Positions 61,496-64,000 of a DNA stretch of 64,000 nt are shown here, piece by piece (the stretch's first letter is position 1; each line of letters opens with the position of its first letter). The stretch is from contig CBDFIU010000004.1 in the NCBI GenBank assembly GCA_965248235.1, forward strand, positions 1,550,001-1,614,000, given 5' to 3'. Both the position numbers and the translations under genes were made by a program. Under the pieces are notes generated by a model, which did no database searches, was not told where the DNA came from, and saw only the letters and a program-made list of their open reading frames with translations. This DNA comes from UBA6623 sp965248235 (GTDB lineage: Bacteria > Acidobacteriota > Terriglobia > Bryobacterales > UBA6623).

Positions 61496-62680
61496 TCACA
61501 CCGCTTCGCCCGTCCAGGCCTCGAACTCCTCAATCGCCCCCACCAGAGGGCACAGATACTCCTCGAAAGCCGGCGCGATCCTTTCCTCGCCAAACGGCGC
61601 CCACTCCGGCGGCATCGTTCGCTCCACGCCCGCCACTTCGTCCAGCCCAACCAACTCGACGCCGCACCGATACGCCCCGCCCGCTTCACGCCGCAACCCG
61701 ACCATCACTCCCGTCCGCCCCGCCGCCGCGGCATCGACCGCGGCGCGTCCCAACAGGGCGGACTCCTCGAAATCAATCTCCGCCGCCGCCATGGAAAACG
61801 AGCGCCCCACCAGACCCGGCCGTTCCGCGCGGGCGCGCAACCCCGTCTCGGAGGAAACCCGCCGCGCCAGCGTATCGGCCAGGTTGCGGGCCAACTCATG
61901 ATGTCGATCCCCGGCCCGATCCAATTCCGCGCCAAACGGCTCGCCCCGCGGATCCCGCAAGCCTTCGCACACCGCGATCACGCAACGGCCGCGCCTCTCG
62001 ACCGAGGTTCGCGCCGCTTCGACGATCTCCCGCAACTCCGGCGGCCTCTCCGGAACGTAGATCAAATGCGGCGCCCCGCCGGCACTGCCCCGCGCCAATG
62101 CCGTCGCGGCTGTCACCCAGCCGACGTTGCGGCCGATAATTTCGACAACCGTAATCGGCGAGGGCAGCGAGCGGTTGTCTTCTCCGACATCCCGTAGCGC
62201 ATTCGCATAAAAGCGCGCCGCAGAAGCAAACCCCGGCGTATGGTCCGTGCCCGCGACATCGTTATCGACGGTGTTGGGAATGCCAACGACCAGCAGCTCG
62301 GGGTGCCCGTCGACAGCAACCTCGGCCAATCTCCGGGCCGTGCCCATCGAGCCATTGCCGCCGGTGTAGACGACACAATCGACACCCCGTTCGGCAAGCA
62401 GCGCGACCGCTCGCTCGGCCTCCATCCGCCCGATAGCCCGGCGACTCGAACCAATCGCCGACCCCGGCGTTCGTCGAATCGCTGCAACGCGTTCCCGCGG
62501 CAACTCACCAAGGTCGATCCAGTCGCCGCTCAGCAAACCCTCGGGACCGTGCCGCGCACCGTACAGCCGCGCCCCGGGAAACAGTTCCCGCCAACGTTCG
62601 ATCACCCCTACCAGCGACGCGTTAAGGCAAACGCTCGGTCCCCCGCCGTGAACAATGAGGGCGGAGCGAAGACCGGCCAT
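61496..62680 (-). CDS. 6-phosphofructokinase family protein with atypical active-site motifs
   Basis: A 394-residue PfkA-fold protein. The phosphate loop is YTGGNGSMGTA rather than GGDGS or GGDDS, and the catalytic loop is GIPNTVDNDVAGTDHTPGFA rather than PGTIDND (ATP) or PKTIDND (PPi). The first change keeps glycine at the ATP-discriminating place, while Asn in the second is unusual. ITVVEIIGRNVGWVTAATAL and the C-terminal RCGVELVGLDEV are family-like. It could be an ATP-PFK relative or a kinase for another sugar phosphate. The AmpG-like gene lies 13 bases upstream on the same strand. Confidence 0.75.
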   Translation of the reverse strand: MAGLRSALIVHGGGPSVCLNASLVGVIERWRELFPGARLYGARHGPEGLLSGDWIDLGELPRERVAAIRRTPGSAIGSSRRAIGRMEAERAVALLAERGVDCVVYTGGNGSMGTARRLAEVAVDGHPELLVVGIPNTVDNDVAGTDHTPGFASAARFYANALRDVGEDNRSLPSPITVVEIIGRNVGWVTAATALARGSAGGAPHLIYVPERPPELREIVEAARTSVERRGRCVIAVCEGLRDPRGEPFGAELDRAGDRHHELARNLADTLARRVSSETGLRARAERPGLVGRSFSMAAAEIDFEESALLGRAAVDAAAAGRTGVMVGLRREAGGAYRCGVELVGLDEVAGVERTMPPEWAPFGEERIAPAFEEYLCPLVGAIEEFEAWTGEAV

Positions 62681-62693
62681 TCAGCTTTTCCCC

Positions 62694-63989
62694 TCACGCA
62701 TTCCTGGCTTCATCAACCTCTTCGGGCCTCACCAACAGCAGCAGAAACAGCGGCAAGATCACCGCCACGCCCGCGAACGCGAACGTCAGCTCATAGGAAA
62801 AGCCAAGGTTCTCCCGCAGCAGCCCCACCATCCAATTACCCGCCACATGACCGATATTCGCCGTGGTCAGGTAGATCGTAAACATCGTGGCCGCCGCCTT
62901 CGTCCAGGAAAGTCGCATCGACATCGCCAAGAAACCCACCGACCCCACCGCGAGAAGCCCCGGGTTCAAGAACAGATAACCCGTTGCGAACCAGCTCTCG
63001 CCCCATCGGCCCGCAAACGCGGCGAAGATGAGCGCCAGCAGCCCGTAACCGCCCAGGCCGACCGCCATCACCTTCCTGCGAGAGAAATGGTCGGCGAAAT
63101 GTCCGCCCACCAGCGCCCCGAACATTTCGACAAAAACAGCCATTCCCGCCACTTGAGAAACCTCGACAAAACTCCACCTGAGTTGCTGCGTGTAAAGCGT
63201 CTTCGTCGCAACCTCGACAATGCCCCAAGCAACCAAGGCAATCACGCCAAAGAGGAAGAACACCGACGTCGTCACCATCGCAAACGCTCGCCGCAAGTCG
63301 CCGATCACCTCGCCCAACCCGCGCAAGCCGGCAACGTCATCGCCGACGCCCGACGCCCCCGGAGCAACCGACGCACGGCTCCACGGCAACCGCCGTTCAC
63401 CGGGCCTCTCGAGAAGCATCAGCGGAAAAAGCATGATCAGCAACAACGTCACGAATTGAATGAAGACCGCCGACGGCAGCCCCCAAGCGTCGATCGCCAT
63501 CGCCAAACCGGCCCCGCCAATTCCCTTCCCCACCAGCTTCGAACCCCACATCAGGCCATTCGCCCGACCTTGCTCGCCGGGCGGCGGCACGTCGAGCGCG
63601 AGCGCGTCGGTGGAGACGTCTTGCAACGAAGCGAAGCAATTGTGAATGAAAAACATCCACCCCAGCAGCCTGAGGTTCTCTGTCAGATCACCCATCGTGA
63701 GCAAACCCAACAGCGAGACGGCCATCAGAAACTCTGCCAAGATGATCCACGGACGCCGTCTCCCCATCGACGGAATCGCCATCGTGTCGATCAACGGCCC
63801 CCACACAATCTTGAACGTCCAGGGCTAAAGAACCAAAGCCGTGAGTTCCCCGGCCTCGGCATCCCCAACGCCGCGATCAGTCAGATAGCTGATCAGCGCT
63901 ATCGTCATAAACCCCCAGGGAATCCCCTGGGCGACGTAGAGAGCGCAAAGGAGGGTTATGCGTTGCTTGCGGTTATCGACGAGAGCCAT
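62694..63989 (-). pseudogene. AmpG-like MFS transporter interrupted by an amber codon
   Basis: Reading from ATG 63989 gives MALVDNRKQRITLLCALYVA, then QGIPWGFMTIALISYLTDRG, 54 codons in all, then TAG at 63825-63827, then PWTFKIVWGPLIDTMAIPSM and the rest of a twelve-helix transporter to 62694. Related AmpG/MFS proteins read through this place (VALVGLPWTFKIVWGPLMDR-like), so a single substitution to TAG is likely. AmpG proteins import anhydromuropeptides for wall recycling, which fits murQ elsewhere in the window. It may be dead, a sequencing error or read through; an internal start could give a protein lacking helix 1. Confidence 0.82.
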
Positions 63990-64000
63990 CGTTGCTGGCT

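Overview
The window is about 60% GC, densely coding on both strands and bacterial. The best guess is an Acidobacteriota genome, perhaps Bryobacterales/Solibacter-like. The inference rests on a VWFA-related protein of the type frequent in that phylum (45573-46610), a DUF6526 protein, Tat-exported sugar isomerase/oxidoreductase proteins, a neutral-ceramidase-like hydrolase, an S41 peptidase and a TonB protein. No rRNA, tRNA or CRISPR array was found, so the phylum is not proven.

Layout. 1-7080 is a nitrogen-control block: the 5' end of glnA, then glnD, glnB and amtB, interrupted by a DUF6526 membrane protein, a methyltransferase and a VapBC-type toxin-antitoxin pair. 7661-9197 is motA-motB without other flagellar genes. 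9388-13714 is a lysine/diaminopimelate operon (lysC-dapB-dapA-dapD, succinylase branch). 13780-17698 holds a glycosyltransferase pair, murA and murQ. 17793-20442 holds ndk, sucD and sucC, divergent from trpD; xylulokinase and an exported amidohydrolase follow. 25.8-29.1 kb carries a thioredoxin-fold protein, a CPBP protease and small envelope proteins. 29.2-37.4 kb is housekeeping: deoxynucleoside kinase, ruvAB, rsmE, rhomboid, ribE, ribD, ftsY. 37.5-41.3 kb has two Tat-exported sugar-type proteins flanking lgt-lspA. 41.3-51.8 kb is the plastic part, with nested mobile elements, three near-identical IS1595-family copies and broken genes. 51.6-64 kb has a MurG/GT28-like glycosyltransferase, ceramidase-like hydrolase, DinB protein, enolase-superfamily enzyme, a RodZ-like protein, a surface-glycan cluster (GT2, two methyltransferases, M28/glutaminyl-cyclase-like enzyme), a phosphofructokinase-like protein and an AmpG-like transporter.

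The most unusual content lies between genes. At least six families of short dispersed repeats occur, several twice or more in 64 kb. One (R1) is a tandem array of five hairpins whose two copies differ inside stems by changes that keep G-U pairing. Two others (R2, R3) are about 140-200 bp elements with terminal inverted repeats. A fourth (R4) exists in two copies, each hit by a different insertion, so both empty sites and target duplications can be read directly.

Four genes look broken: an S41 peptidase lost its 5' end at an IS, a second gene fragment lies on the other side of the same IS, a phytanoyl-CoA dioxygenase has a one-base frameshift in a C-run, and the AmpG-like transporter has an in-frame amber codon. 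Functional calls rest on motifs read by eye; no database search was possible.
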